A stretch of 64,000 bases of DNA from Alcaligenes pakistanensis (GTDB lineage Bacteria; Pseudomonadota; Gammaproteobacteria; Burkholderiales; Burkholderiaceae_B): the NCBI RefSeq assembly GCF_014652815.1, contig NZ_BMZN01000001.1:252866-316865 (forward strand). The letters run 5' to 3'. Shown piece after piece: positions 54,829 to 63,967 of the stretch. The position numbers were made by a program, and so were the translations under genes. The notes beneath the pieces were generated by a model. The model was given only the letters and a program-made list of their open reading frames with translations. It was not told the origin of the DNA and did not search any database. How positions within the stretch are numbered: position 1 is the stretch's first letter; the number at the start of each line of letters is the position of its first letter.

Positions 54829-55621
54829 CCCGTTCCGAGATGGCCTGCAAATCTGCAATTCGGGTCGTGGAAGAAGGGTGGGTCGACAAGAACTCCGGCT
54901 GGCCTCTCCCCTGCTCCAAGGCGCCCATTTTCTGCCACAAGGTTACTGCGGCACGCGGATCGTAACCTGCACGCGCAGCCAGCTCCACCCCGATCAAATC
55001 AGCTTCGGATTCATGGGTGCGGCTGTTGGGCAGCTCAAACATGACTTCGCTTAAGGTACCGCCCAAATCGTTCACGGCTTGCACGCCAGTCAGGGCTGAC
55101 AACACGGTCAAACCAAAGGACGTCGCCATTTTCTGAGATACCTGTTCACGTGAGTGCTCACGCAAAGCATGGGCCATTTCATGGCCAATAATTGCCGCCA
55201 ATTCGGCGTCAGTGGGCTGAATACGTTTGATCAAACCACTGTAAACAGCCATTTTGCCGCCGGGCATACACCAGGCATTGACCTCATCTTCGTTGATGAC
55301 GTGTACTTCCCAGTTCCAGGTGCTGGCATCGGCGCGAAACACGCCTACCTGCCCAATCAAACGCTGAGCAATGGCTTTAACCCGACGGGTCTGTGCCGCG
55401 TCGGTATCCAGCGCTTTTTGTTGTCGGGCCTGAGACAAGACCTGGGCATAGTTCTGGGCGGCCGCCTGATTCAGTTCAGCCTCGGACACCAGACTGGATA
55501 TGAATTGTTTACGCTCTACGCCAACCGTGCCGCTCTGTGTAGTCTGTACGGTCGCGCAGCCCGCCGTTGCCAGTATCAAACCGGCTGCCAATAAACGTTT
55601 TCCGTTCGCAATACCTTTCAT
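54785..55621 (-). CDS. M48-family metalloprotease, lipoprotein
   Basis: Zinc protease anchored to a membrane by lipidation. Lipobox LATAGC (Cys22), zinc motif HEMAH at residues 147-151 in AAIIGHEMAHALREHSREQV, and the third ligand in RTHESEADLIGVELAARAG. Length 278. Similar to LoiP/YggG-type periplasmic proteases that act in envelope quality control. GGAG lies about seven bases before the ATG at 55621. The last 44 bases overlap a LysR relic on the other strand. Confidence 0.91.
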   Translation of the reverse strand: MKGIANGKRLLAAGLILATAGCATVQTTQSGTVGVERKQFISSLVSEAELNQAAAQNYAQVLSQARQQKALDTDAAQTRRVKAIAQRLIGQVGVFRADASTWNWEVHVINEDEVNAWCMPGGKMAVYSGLIKRIQPTDAELAAIIGHEMAHALREHSREQVSQKMATSFGLTVLSALTGVQAVNDLGGTLSEVMFELPNSRTHESEADLIGVELAARAGYDPRAAVTLWQKMGALEQGRGQPEFLSTHPSSTTRIADLQAISERVMPLYQQAGAGSRP

Positions 55622-55683
55622 GCTCAGCTCCAACAAACCTGACAAGAAAATGCAGTGCTAGGTCTCTGCGCAATCCTTCACAT

Positions 55684-56745
55684 TCAGACCCCGCACTGCG
55701 AGCGATGACGCAGGCAATGATCCATCAGCACAATGGCCAGCAAGGCCTCGGCAATCGGCGTGGCACGAATACCTACGCAGGGATCGTGACGGCCCAAGGT
55801 CTGCACGTCAACCGCCTCACCCGCACGGTTAATAGAGGGACGCATGGTGCGAATACTGGCGGTTGGTTTAATCGCCAAGGAGACGGTAATGGCCTGCCCC
55901 GAGGAAATACCACCTAGCACGCCACCAGCCTGATTGGTTTTGAAACCGTCCGGGTACAGCGCATCGCCGTGCTCCGAGCCTTTTTGCGTAATACTGTCAA
56001 AACCAGCACCAATCGACACGCCTTTAACGGCATTCAAACCCATCATGGCATGCGCAATATCGGCATCCAGGCGATCGTAAATAGGTTCGCCCCAACCAGC
56101 AGGCACACCTTCAGCGACGACTTCAATACGGGCCCCGATGGATTCGCCTTCTTTGCGCAGCTCGTCCATATAGGCTTCCAACTGTGGCACCACGTCCAGA
56201 TCAGGTGCGTAGAACGGGTTTTGTTCCACCACACCCCAGCTTTTGAAAGGAATTTCGATGGGGCCCAACTGGCTCATATAACCACGAATCTTCACACCGA
56301 AATGCTCGGCCAGCCATTTTTTGGCTATGGCACCCGCCGCCACAGTAGGTGCGGTCAAACGGGCCGAAGAGCGGCCACCACCACGTGGATCGCGGTTCTC
56401 GAACTTCTTCCAATAGGTGTAATCGGCATGCCCAGGACGAAACGTGTCCAGCAAATTGCCATAGTCCTTGCTGCGCGCATCGGAGTTACGAATCAGCAGG
56501 CTGATGGGCGTACCCGTCGTGCGACCTTCGTAAATACCGGACAAAATCTCCACCTGATCAGGCTCACGGCGCTGTGTCACATGGCGGGAGGTTCCGGGAC
56601 GGCGGCGATCCAGCTCAAACTGAATGTCTTGTTCAGTCAGCTCCAGGCCCGGCGGGCAGCCATCGATCACTGCGCCAATCGCTGGACCATGGGATTCACC
56701 GTAATTCGTGACGCGAAAGCTTTTGCCTAGAGTATTGCCGGACAT
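55684..56745 (-). CDS. aroC: Chorismate synthase
   Basis: Last step of the shikimate pathway: EPSP to chorismate with reduced FMN. 353 residues; signatures [47 protein letters not shown] (split across the conserved blocks) and the C-terminal [16 protein letters not shown]. Lies 62 bases upstream of the M48 gene on the same strand. Confidence 0.96.
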   Translation of the reverse strand: MSGNTLGKSFRVTNYGESHGPAIGAVIDGCPPGLELTEQDIQFELDRRRPGTSRHVTQRREPDQVEILSGIYEGRTTGTPISLLIRNSDARSKDYGNLLDTFRPGHADYTYWKKFENRDPRGGGRSSARLTAPTVAAGAIAKKWLAEHFGVKIRGYMSQLGPIEIPFKSWGVVEQNPFYAPDLDVVPQLEAYMDELRKEGESIGARIEVVAEGVPAGWGEPIYDRLDADIAHAMMGLNAVKGVSIGAGFDSITQKGSEHGDALYPDGFKTNQAGGVLGGISSGQAITVSLAIKPTASIRTMRPSINRAGEAVDVQTLGRHDPCVGIRATPIAEALLAIVLMDHCLRHRSQCGV

Positions 56746-56843
56746 AGAAGGATTGGACGCAAAGAAATTGGGGAAAATAAGAAACAGGCACGATTATGGC
56801 ATTGATCCCGGATCAGAACATGCCCTGCACCGCGCCCGGTCTT

Positions 56844-58310
56844 TTAGGAGGAGCAGCTGACAGCCAATTCCGCACTGCCTTCGGGCGGCGGCATGGCATA
56901 GGCCTCATAACCGGCGCGCTCGGTATACGGATCGCGCAGCAACAGCATCAAGGTTTCGATTTCGCTGGCATCGTCCTTGGCCGCTGCCTGAATGGCCTGC
57001 TCTGCCAAGTGGTTACGCAAGACATACAAAGGATTGACGCGATTCATGGCCTCACGCTGTTCAGCCGTGTCCGAGTCATCCAGGGTCAAACGCTGACTGT
57101 AGGCTTGCCACCACGCTTGCGCCTGATCTTCAGCACCTTCAAACAAGCCTACAAATGCCTCAGGAGCCTTGCCTGCTTGTGCCAAAGCACGGAACGACAA
57201 GGTGAAATCGGCCCCGCTGTTGTGCAACAAACGCCACCAGTCATCGACCAACTGGGCATCGTCTTCCTGCCAGGTACGCAGGCCAAACTTGGCCTGTAAA
57301 TTGGCGTGAAAACGTTTCAGGAAACTGGCTTCAAAGGTTTGCAGGCGCTCTTTGAGCAGATCGGCATCCAGATCCAGCACCATCAAAGCACTGGCCAGAC
57401 GGTACAGATTCCAGTGCACCACGGCGGGCTGTGCATTCCAGGCATAACGACCTTGATTGTCACTGTGATTGCACACATGGTTCACGCGGAATCGGTCCAT
57501 GAAACCGTAAGGGCCGTAATCAATTGTCAGGCCCAGAATAGACATATTGTCCGTATTCATGACGCCGTGGCAAAAGCCCACGGTTTGCCAGTCGGCCACC
57601 ATGGTGGCACTACGATGGGTAACTTCCTGCAAAAAGCGGCACACGCGCTCTTGCTCGGACTCGCCATCCACGATTAATTCGGGGTAAAACTCGCGCAGCA
57701 CATAATCCAGCAACTCACGCACACGGGAGGCGTCATTGGCCCAGTGTTCAAAAGAGCCAAAACGCACAAAGCTGGGGGCCACACGGGTCACAATCGCCCC
57801 TGTTTCCACCGTTTCGCGGTACACCGGAGTGTCTGAGCTGACCAACGCCAAGGCCCGGCTAGTCGCGATACCCAAGCCAGCCATGGCTTCACTGGCCAGA
57901 TATTCACGCACACTGGAGCGCAGCACGGCACGGCCATCGCCCATGCGGGAATACGGGGTTTTACCCGCGCCTTTCAGCTGCAGTTCCTGTGGACCATTCG
58001 GGGTGTCAATCTGCCCGAGCAAATGCGCCCGGCCATCACCCAACTGTCCGGCCCACACACCAAACTGGTGGCCACTATAGACAGCCGATACCGTCAGCCC
58101 GCCCGGCAAAGGGGCCTGGCCACTGACCACATCCAGGAATTCCTGCTCGCCCAAGCGAGACACATCCAGGCCTAACTGCGCCGCCAACTCTTTATTGACG
58201 TGCAGCAAGCGGGAATTAGCCAAAGGCTGAGGCGGCACGACCGTATGAAAGGCCTGCGGCAAATCCGCAAAACGATGGCTGATAGTGAGGTCATCAAATA
58301 CGCTGGACAT
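56844..58310 (-). CDS. selO: Protein adenylyltransferase SelO (YdiU)
   Basis: Pseudokinase that transfers AMP from ATP to protein hydroxyls (AMPylation), known in E. coli to modify redox proteins. 488 residues. Family blocks are YSGHQFGVWAGQLGDGRAHLLG, KGAGKTPYSRMGDGRAVLRSSVREYL, GFCHGVMNTDNMSILGLTIDYGPYGF and the C-terminal cysteine (SCSS) present in bacterial SelO. No selenocysteine codon is seen. It is 11 bases after the DUF2069 gene on the same strand. Confidence 0.95.
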   Translation of the reverse strand: MSSVFDDLTISHRFADLPQAFHTVVPPQPLANSRLLHVNKELAAQLGLDVSRLGEQEFLDVVSGQAPLPGGLTVSAVYSGHQFGVWAGQLGDGRAHLLGQIDTPNGPQELQLKGAGKTPYSRMGDGRAVLRSSVREYLASEAMAGLGIATSRALALVSSDTPVYRETVETGAIVTRVAPSFVRFGSFEHWANDASRVRELLDYVLREFYPELIVDGESEQERVCRFLQEVTHRSATMVADWQTVGFCHGVMNTDNMSILGLTIDYGPYGFMDRFRVNHVCNHSDNQGRYAWNAQPAVVHWNLYRLASALMVLDLDADLLKERLQTFEASFLKRFHANLQAKFGLRTWQEDDAQLVDDWWRLLHNSGADFTLSFRALAQAGKAPEAFVGLFEGAEDQAQAWWQAYSQRLTLDDSDTAEQREAMNRVNPLYVLRNHLAEQAIQAAAKDDASEIETLMLLLRDPYTERAGYEAYAMPPPEGSAELAVSCSS

Positions 58311-58321
58311 ACGAGACCTCC

Positions 58322-58732
58322 TTAGGCCGATTTAATGGCTTTTGCAGCCTCGGCTTTCTCGGCCTTGCTGCGCTGTTTGGCTGCTTTCTTGGCAGGCCAG
58401 AGATAAAAAATGGCGCAGAAATAATAAATCAGGGACAGCACGATTTCTGCAATCGCCCAAGGCAGCACGTCGGCAACCGGGTCCGACCAAGCGCGCATGA
58501 CACCTTCTGCGAAATACAGCAGAATCATCATGGAGGTCCACTGCAAAGTATATAAATTGCCTTTGAGCACGCTGCGTAAGGGCAGCACCAAAGGAATTAC
58601 TTTCAGCACCAGCCAGGAGCCGCCGGGTTTCAAGGGCGCAAAATGCAGCTCCCAGGCCAGGCACAAGGCAATCAAGGCGACCAAAGCCACGGCCGCCACT
58701 CGATGAAGTATGGGGTTTAAAGGTTCATGCAT
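58322..58732 (-). CDS. DUF2069 membrane protein
   Basis: Predicted inner membrane protein of 136 residues with about four helices; LHFAPLKPGGSWLVLKVIPLVLPLRSVLKG and TLQWTSMMILLYFAEGVMRAW match the DUF2069 family. Basic alanine-rich cytoplasmic tail (KKAAKQRSKAEKAEAAKAIKSA). Function unknown. Upstream of selO by 11 bases and divergent from yihY. Confidence 0.9.
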   Translation of the reverse strand: MHEPLNPILHRVAAVALVALIALCLAWELHFAPLKPGGSWLVLKVIPLVLPLRSVLKGNLYTLQWTSMMILLYFAEGVMRAWSDPVADVLPWAIAEIVLSLIYYFCAIFYLWPAKKAAKQRSKAEKAEAAKAIKSA

Positions 58733-58788
58733 GCTGTTATTATCACCTGAACCCTGTCGAAAAGCAGCGTCCGCCGCAGCAAACCGCT

Positions 58789-60165
58789 ATGAAAAACGAC
58801 GAGAACTCCTCTATGACCTCTGAGCAAGCCGAGCAGACCGACTTGAACCCAAGCAATCCTGCCGCAAGCCAAGAGCGCCCGCCAGAACCCACTACCAAGC
58901 ACCACGTTTTAAGTGTGGCCCGCTTTGCGGTGAAACGGGTGGCAGAAAAAGACTTGATGAAAGTGGCATCCAGCCTGACTTACACCACGATTTTGGCGAT
59001 TGTGCCGATGCTGACCGTGGTGCTGGCACTGTTTACTGCTTTCCCTCTGTTTCAGGAATTTGAAAAGGCTCTGGAGGGCTTTTTGACTCGCAGTCTGATG
59101 CCCGAAGTCGTGTCGGACAACATCATGATGTACCTGAACCAGTTCGCCGCCAAAGCCTCCAGCCTGACGGCCGTGGGCAGCTTGTTCCTGATCGTCACGT
59201 CCATCATGCTGATCATGACGATCGACGAGACTTTCAACAATATTTTTCAGGTCCATGTCCAACGCCCCCTGGGTCAGCGTTTGCTGGTGTACTGGGCGAT
59301 TATTTCCCTGGGCCCCATCCTGACGGGTGCCAGCTTATGGGCCACCTCCATCCTGGCGCGGGAATCCCTAGGCTATATCGGCAATCTGTCAGGCATCGTG
59401 TCTTTTGCCTTGGCCTATGTGCCCTTCCTGTTCAGTGCGCTGGGTTTGATGGCCCTGTTCATGTATGTGCCCAACCGGCGCGTCTGGTGGCGTGACGCCC
59501 TGATTGGCGGTATTGCGACCGCCGCCGTACTGGAATTGATGAAAGCCGCGTTTGCCTTCTATCTGACCCGCTTCCCAACCTACACCATTATTTACGGTGC
59601 CTTTGCCGCCTTCCCGATTTTCCTGCTGTGGATTTATATTTCCTGGCTGATCGTTTTGCTGGGCGCATCCATGGTGGCTATTTTGCCGGACTGGCGTGGT
59701 CGTAACTGGGTAAAGTTAAATGTACCGGGCATCGCCTTTACCGACGCCGTCAACCTGCTCTATCAGCTCTGGTTGAACCGTAAGGACGCCCAGCCGGGTT
59801 TGAGCATACGCCAGCTCAGCCATAGTCTTGAACGAGACCCCGATGAGCTCTACAGCATTTTGTGCCAACTCAAATCTATGGGCCTGATTGCCGATACCCA
59901 GCAAGACAATGACGAGCGCTGGGTATTGAGCGGCGATCTGCGTCTGGTCAGCCTGAAACAACTCACTAACGCATTTTTGCTGGACCGCGCCCATACGCAC
60001 GAGGGTCCGCTAGAATATGTACTCAATTATCTTTCTCAGTTTTTCGATCAGCGACTATCCAATCTGGAAGAACTGTTTGAATCCCCGCAAGGCATTCTGA
60101 CAGGACAACCAGCCATACTAAACGCCGATCCCGGTCAGGAGACCCAGTATGTTAAAAGTCAGTGA
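58789..60165 (+). CDS. YihY/BrkB family membrane protein
   Basis: Inner membrane protein of about 458 residues with six helices (SSLTYTTILAIVPMLTVVLALFTAFP at the first, IYGAFAAFPIFLLWIYISWLIVLLGA near the fifth and sixth). A cytoplasmic C-terminal part of about 140 residues contains a winged-helix-like region (LSIRQLSHSLERDPDELYSILCQLKSMGLI). The start may be ATG 58789 or 58813; neither has a strong ribosome site. It overlaps the CBS-domain gene by 17 bases, so the two proteins are likely to work together. The function of YihY proteins is not settled. Confidence 0.9.
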   Translation: MKNDENSSMTSEQAEQTDLNPSNPAASQERPPEPTTKHHVLSVARFAVKRVAEKDLMKVASSLTYTTILAIVPMLTVVLALFTAFPLFQEFEKALEGFLTRSLMPEVVSDNIMMYLNQFAAKASSLTAVGSLFLIVTSIMLIMTIDETFNNIFQVHVQRPLGQRLLVYWAIISLGPILTGASLWATSILARESLGYIGNLSGIVSFALAYVPFLFSALGLMALFMYVPNRRVWWRDALIGGIATAAVLELMKAAFAFYLTRFPTYTIIYGAFAAFPIFLLWIYISWLIVLLGASMVAILPDWRGRNWVKLNVPGIAFTDAVNLLYQLWLNRKDAQPGLSIRQLSHSLERDPDELYSILCQLKSMGLIADTQQDNDERWVLSGDLRLVSLKQLTNAFLLDRAHTHEGPLEYVLNYLSQFFDQRLSNLEELFESPQGILTGQPAILNADPGQETQYVKSQ

Positions 60166-60604
60166 AATCCTGCGTGTCAAGGGAGACACGCTTTATACAG
60201 GCACCCCCGACATGACCGTAGAAAAAGCGGTGCAGAGCATGAGCGAGCTCGATATCGGTTCGCTGGTGATCATGGAACATGGTCAGTTGGTGGGTATGTT
60301 GACCTTTCGCGAAATTATTCGCCACTGGCACGCCCAAGGGAATAAAGCCCAGGGCTTTACGGTGCGCAGCATCATGGACGACGCCCCCGTAAGCGTCACC
60401 CCCAACACCAGCGCCGACGAAGTGCAGCGCCTGATGTTGAACAACCACGCCCGTTACATGCCTGTCATGGACGGCCCGGTGCTGATGGGGGTTATTTCCT
60501 TTTTCGATATGGCCCGCGCTATTGTTCACGCCCAACAGTTCGAGAACAATATGCTCAAAGCCTATATCCGCGACTGGCCTACCGACTCCGCCAGCGCGTC
60601 CTAA
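60149..60604 (+). CDS. Twin CBS-domain protein
   Basis: 151 residues made of two CBS motifs (about 8-66 and 74-134: SELDIGSLVIMEHGQLVGMLTFREI and NNHARYMPVMDGPVLMGVISFFDMAR). CBS pairs bind adenine nucleotides or SAM and act as energy or ionic sensors. The gene begins inside the last codons of yihY, so it is probably translated with it and may regulate it. A hairpin at 60651-60682 may terminate it. Confidence 0.92.
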   Translation: MLKVSEILRVKGDTLYTGTPDMTVEKAVQSMSELDIGSLVIMEHGQLVGMLTFREIIRHWHAQGNKAQGFTVRSIMDDAPVSVTPNTSADEVQRLMLNNHARYMPVMDGPVLMGVISFFDMARAIVHAQQFENNMLKAYIRDWPTDSASAS

Positions 60605-60627
60605 GACAGCGCGTCAAGCGCCGCCCA

Positions 60628-61620
60628 CTACTGGTGGCGTTGCAATTCCTCCCAGGCCTGCGCAAGCAGGCCTGGGTCGTTTTTAGCCAGCCAGGTGTGA
60701 TCCGACAAAGTGCGACGCCACTGACGTGCGCCCTTCTTGCCATGCGGCCAACCCAACATACTTTTGATCACAATGCGCAAGGGCACGCCAGCCTGAACGT
60801 GCGGCCGGGCATAGGCAATCATTTGCTCGACAACCGTGTCCTCATCTAGCAGAGCATCCTCGGGCCACAAACGGCGGTGAATATCGCCTAAGACCGCCGG
60901 GGTATGCCAGGCTGCACGACCCAGCATCACGCCATCAAACTGTTCTTCCAGCGCAACCGCCTGATCGGTTTCGTGAATACCGCCATTTAAAATAAACAGC
61001 GCCTCGGGAAAATCCTTCTTCAACTGCATAGCTACGTCGTAGCGCAAAGGTGGAATTTCGCGATTATCTTTAGGCGACAAACCTTTCAATACCGCATTAC
61101 GAGCGTGCACCGTGAACACACGGCAACCAGCCTCGAACAAAATACCAACAAAGTCCCGCACAAAATCATACGACTCGCTGTAGTCCAGGCCCAGCCTGTG
61201 CTTGACGGTAACGGGTACCGATACAGCATCCTGCATGGCTTTGACGCAGTCAGCCACCAGACGCGGCTCGTTCATCAGACAGGCGCCGAATGCGCCCTTT
61301 TGCACACGCTCGGACGGGCAACCACAGTTCAGATTAATTTCGTCGTAGCCCCATTTCTCACCTGCCAGCGCACTGGTGACCAAGGCCTCTCGATCGCTGC
61401 CGCCCAGTTGCAAAGCCACCGGATGTTCAGTCTGATCAAAATCCAAATGACGAGCCTGATCACCGTGCGTCAAGGCACCCGTGGCGATCATCTCGGTAAA
61501 CAGCAAGGCACGCGGTGCCAGCAGACGATGAAAAAAGCGGCTGTGGCGATCGGTCACATCGATCATGGGCGCCACACTCAAACGCCACATCTGGCTGTCC
61601 GGCATCACAAAATTAGTCAT
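60628..61620 (-). CDS. dusA: tRNA-dihydrouridine synthase A
   Basis: Reduces uridines 20/20a in the D-loop of tRNAs with FMN and NADPH. 330 residues. The catalytic cysteine block is INLNCGCPSERVQKGAFGACLM, and HGKKGARQWRRTLS at the end is typical of DusA. The start at 61620 is chosen for length and homology; the ribosome site is weak, and the in-frame ATG at about 61602 (MPDSQMWRLSVAPM) is an alternative. It converges on the CBS-domain gene. Confidence 0.93.
   Translation of the reverse strand: MTNFVMPDSQMWRLSVAPMIDVTDRHSRFFHRLLAPRALLFTEMIATGALTHGDQARHLDFDQTEHPVALQLGGSDREALVTSALAGEKWGYDEINLNCGCPSERVQKGAFGACLMNEPRLVADCVKAMQDAVSVPVTVKHRLGLDYSESYDFVRDFVGILFEAGCRVFTVHARNAVLKGLSPKDNREIPPLRYDVAMQLKKDFPEALFILNGGIHETDQAVALEEQFDGVMLGRAAWHTPAVLGDIHRRLWPEDALLDEDTVVEQMIAYARPHVQAGVPLRIVIKSMLGWPHGKKGARQWRRTLSDHTWLAKNDPGLLAQAWEELQRHQ
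60651..60682 (+). terminator. Terminator-like hairpin inside the 3' end of dusA
   Basis: CCCAGGCCTG-CGCAAG-CAGGCCTGGG, a perfect 10-base stem followed by TCGTTTTTA on the plus strand. It lies about 45 bases after the CBS-gene stop and within dusA codons on the other strand. Confidence 0.65.
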
Positions 61621-61823
61621 AAACAGATAACAAAAAGCCTGAATGCCAGGCCTGTTCAAGAGGAAAAGAAGCCATTTTAATGGTTTCAGCCGACCACAGG
61701 ATGAAGATAAAGCACGGTAAATCGCTACAAGGCTCCAAAAAGCGAGCGCACTGGTCTAAAATCGGCCGTTTGACATACTTGCGCGCCTAATTAGGGCGCC
61801 CCAACCGGACCCTCACTGAAAGC

Positions 61824-62795
61824 ATGGCTGTTTTTACTTCTGTCAGCGAACTTGACGCCCGCGAACTGCTGGAACACTACACAATTGGCGAGTTTGTTTC
61901 CTTACGTGGCATTACCGCCGGCATTGAAAACACCAATTACTTTCTGAGCACCACTCAGGGCGAGTACGTTCTGACCTTGTTTGAAGTCCTGACGCTGGAG
62001 CAACTGCCTTTTTACATTGAGCTGATGCACCATCTGGCTGCCAAGGGTGTCCCGGTTCCGGAACCCATGACCCGCCGTGACGGCAAACGTATCTGTGTCA
62101 TGCATGGCAAGCCCTGCTCCATTGTGACCCGCTTGCGTGGCGGCTATGAACCCGAGCCTACGGTCGAGCACTGCCGCCAGATCGCCCGCACCCAGGCGCA
62201 GGCCCATCTGGCCGCCCAGGATTTCCCCCTTGAACAGCCTAATCTGCGCGGTCTGAGCTGGTGGAAAACGACGGTCCCCCAGGTGCTGCCTTTTCTGGAC
62301 GAAAGCCAGTCCGAGCTGATTCAGAACGTATTGCAAGAGCAAAGCCGTTTTGCCAATAGCGACACCTACCGCGCTCTGCCACAAGGCCCCGCCCACTGCG
62401 ACCTGTTCCGCGATAACGTGCTCTTTGCCGGTACCTCGGAAGCACCCCAAATGGGCGGTATCATCGACTTTTACTTTGCTGGTTGCGACACCTGGCTGTT
62501 TGACGTGGCCGTGGCCGTGAACGACTGGTGCATTGACCGCTTGAGCGGTGCCCTGAACCAGGAGAAAGCCCTGGCCTGGCTGGAATCCTATGCGCAGGTA
62601 CGCCCCTTTACCGAAGCCGAACATATCGCCTGGCCTATACTGATTCAGGCCGCCGCGCTGCGCTTCTGGATCTCGCGCCTGTACGACTTTTATCTGCCCC
62701 GCCCCGCCCAGACCCTCAAACCGCACGACCCGCGGCATTTTGAGCGTGTCCTGCGCCAGCGTCGCGACCATGCTGTACCGGCGCTCCCTCGATAA
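61824..62795 (+). CDS. thrB: Homoserine kinase (APH-fold ThrB)
   Basis: Phosphorylates homoserine on the way to threonine. 323 residues of the aminoglycoside-phosphotransferase fold (HMMs call it ThrB_Ath/thrB_alt), not the GHMP type. The start MAVFTSVSELDARELLEHYTIGEFVSLRGITAGIENTNYF is diagnostic; catalytic ALPQGPAHCDLFRDNVLF and the metal-binding IIDFYFAG follow. 61621-61823 upstream shows no gene. It precedes the BPSS1780 gene by 15 bases. Confidence 0.94.
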   Translation: MAVFTSVSELDARELLEHYTIGEFVSLRGITAGIENTNYFLSTTQGEYVLTLFEVLTLEQLPFYIELMHHLAAKGVPVPEPMTRRDGKRICVMHGKPCSIVTRLRGGYEPEPTVEHCRQIARTQAQAHLAAQDFPLEQPNLRGLSWWKTTVPQVLPFLDESQSELIQNVLQEQSRFANSDTYRALPQGPAHCDLFRDNVLFAGTSEAPQMGGIIDFYFAGCDTWLFDVAVAVNDWCIDRLSGALNQEKALAWLESYAQVRPFTEAEHIAWPILIQAAALRFWISRLYDFYLPRPAQTLKPHDPRHFERVLRQRRDHAVPALPR

Positions 62796-62810
62796 ATACG
62801 GATACTGATT

Positions 62811-63590
62811 ATGCAAGCTGCCAAGCTCCCCTTTCTTTACGGGTGGTACTGGATTCAGGAAGGAGTGCGCTTGTTCAAGCTGCAACCCGCTGCTCTGTTC
62901 TTTTGGAGCCTGATCACATCCATCCTGATCAACCTGAGCAATATCTTCCCCATCATCGGCCAGATGGTCCTGATCGTGCTGGTGCCGACCATGACCTTCA
63001 TCATCCAGAACGCCTGCCGTCGAATTTATGAGGGTGAAGTCATACGCTTAGGCATGTGGACACAGCCCTTGAAACCGGCCCCGGTTCGCAACCGCCTGAT
63101 CAAGCTGGGTTTTATTTATTTGCTGGCTTGTCTGGCCGTTGGTTTTGTGGCGACTTTTCCCTTCGTCAATGAACTGACGCAGTTGATGGACAACAGCAGC
63201 ACGGCCAGCCCCGAAGCTGTCATGGCGGCTTTTCGCAAGCCCATCTTGCTGTTCTTTGTGCTGTATCTGGGCCTGTCCGCCTTGTTCTGGCACGCTCCGG
63301 CCCTGGTAGGCTGGCATGCCGTCCCCGTCAAACAAGCGCTGTTCTTTTCCATGATCGCCTGCTGGCGCAACAAGGCCGCCTTCCTGCTCTACGGCCTATG
63401 CTGGGCAGGCGCCTTTTTCGCCATCCAAACCTTGGGTGAACTGCTCTTGGGCGCAGGCTTAAGTCCAAGCACCGCCACCATGGTCCTGACCCCTATTAAT
63501 CTGGCCATGGCCGCTATCCTTTACGCCAGCTTCTACCCCGCCTACCGCAGCGTGTTTGGTGATCCAGCAGGCGAAGCTCAACATAGCTAA
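62811..63590 (+). CDS. BPSS1780 family membrane protein
   Basis: Polytopic inner membrane protein of 259 residues with about six helices. The N-terminal AAKLPFLYGWYWIQEGVRLFKLQPAALFFW fits the BPSS1780 family of Burkholderiales (DUF2189-related superfamily). Function unknown. Probably co-transcribed with thrB. Its last four bases overlap the stop of the convergent DUF192 gene. Confidence 0.88.
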   Translation: MQAAKLPFLYGWYWIQEGVRLFKLQPAALFFWSLITSILINLSNIFPIIGQMVLIVLVPTMTFIIQNACRRIYEGEVIRLGMWTQPLKPAPVRNRLIKLGFIYLLACLAVGFVATFPFVNELTQLMDNSSTASPEAVMAAFRKPILLFFVLYLGLSALFWHAPALVGWHAVPVKQALFFSMIACWRNKAAFLLYGLCWAGAFFAIQTLGELLLGAGLSPSTATMVLTPINLAMAAILYASFYPAYRSVFGDPAGEAQHS

Positions 63591-63967
63591 ACCCAGTCTA
63601 ACCACACCCCGCCCCCTGTTTGACGTAATTGTCGCAGGGCAGCGGCCCAAGGGGCAAACTGCTCCGGTCCAGATAAATAGCTGACCGGGGCCTCCAGCAC
63701 CGATCTGGCTCTCCGACACAAACGCACTCCCCCGATAGGGACCGCCGGACAAAACCTCAAAGGATGATCAGCTTCATCCAGAAAACAAATATCCAGGGCC
63801 TGTTGCATTCCCCACATATGAACTGCACGGCAAGGGCGTAGCCACACAGCAGTCGTGAAGTCTGCTCCCTGTGAGCACGCCTTCCAGCCACGCCAACGCA
63901 TCCAGAATGTGCTGGCCTCAAGCAAATACAGAGGCCGCGTCAACGGCGGATTAGTCGCTATCGGCAT
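63587..63967 (-). CDS. DUF192 family protein
   Basis: 126 residues from the ATG at 63967. PCRAVHMWGMQQALDICFLDEADHPLRF matches the DUF192 pattern (SVHTFGMRFPIDVAFLD). Unlike many members there is no signal peptide and the sequence carries five or more cysteines. Function unknown. The start overlaps a stop codon in another frame (TGATG), so an upstream gene ending at about 63967 beyond the window edge is likely; only ten of its codons are visible. Confidence 0.75.
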   Translation of the reverse strand: MPIATNPPLTRPLYLLEASTFWMRWRGWKACSQGADFTTAVWLRPCRAVHMWGMQQALDICFLDEADHPLRFCPAVPIGGVRLCRRARSVLEAPVSYLSGPEQFAPWAAALRQLRQTGGGVWLDWV

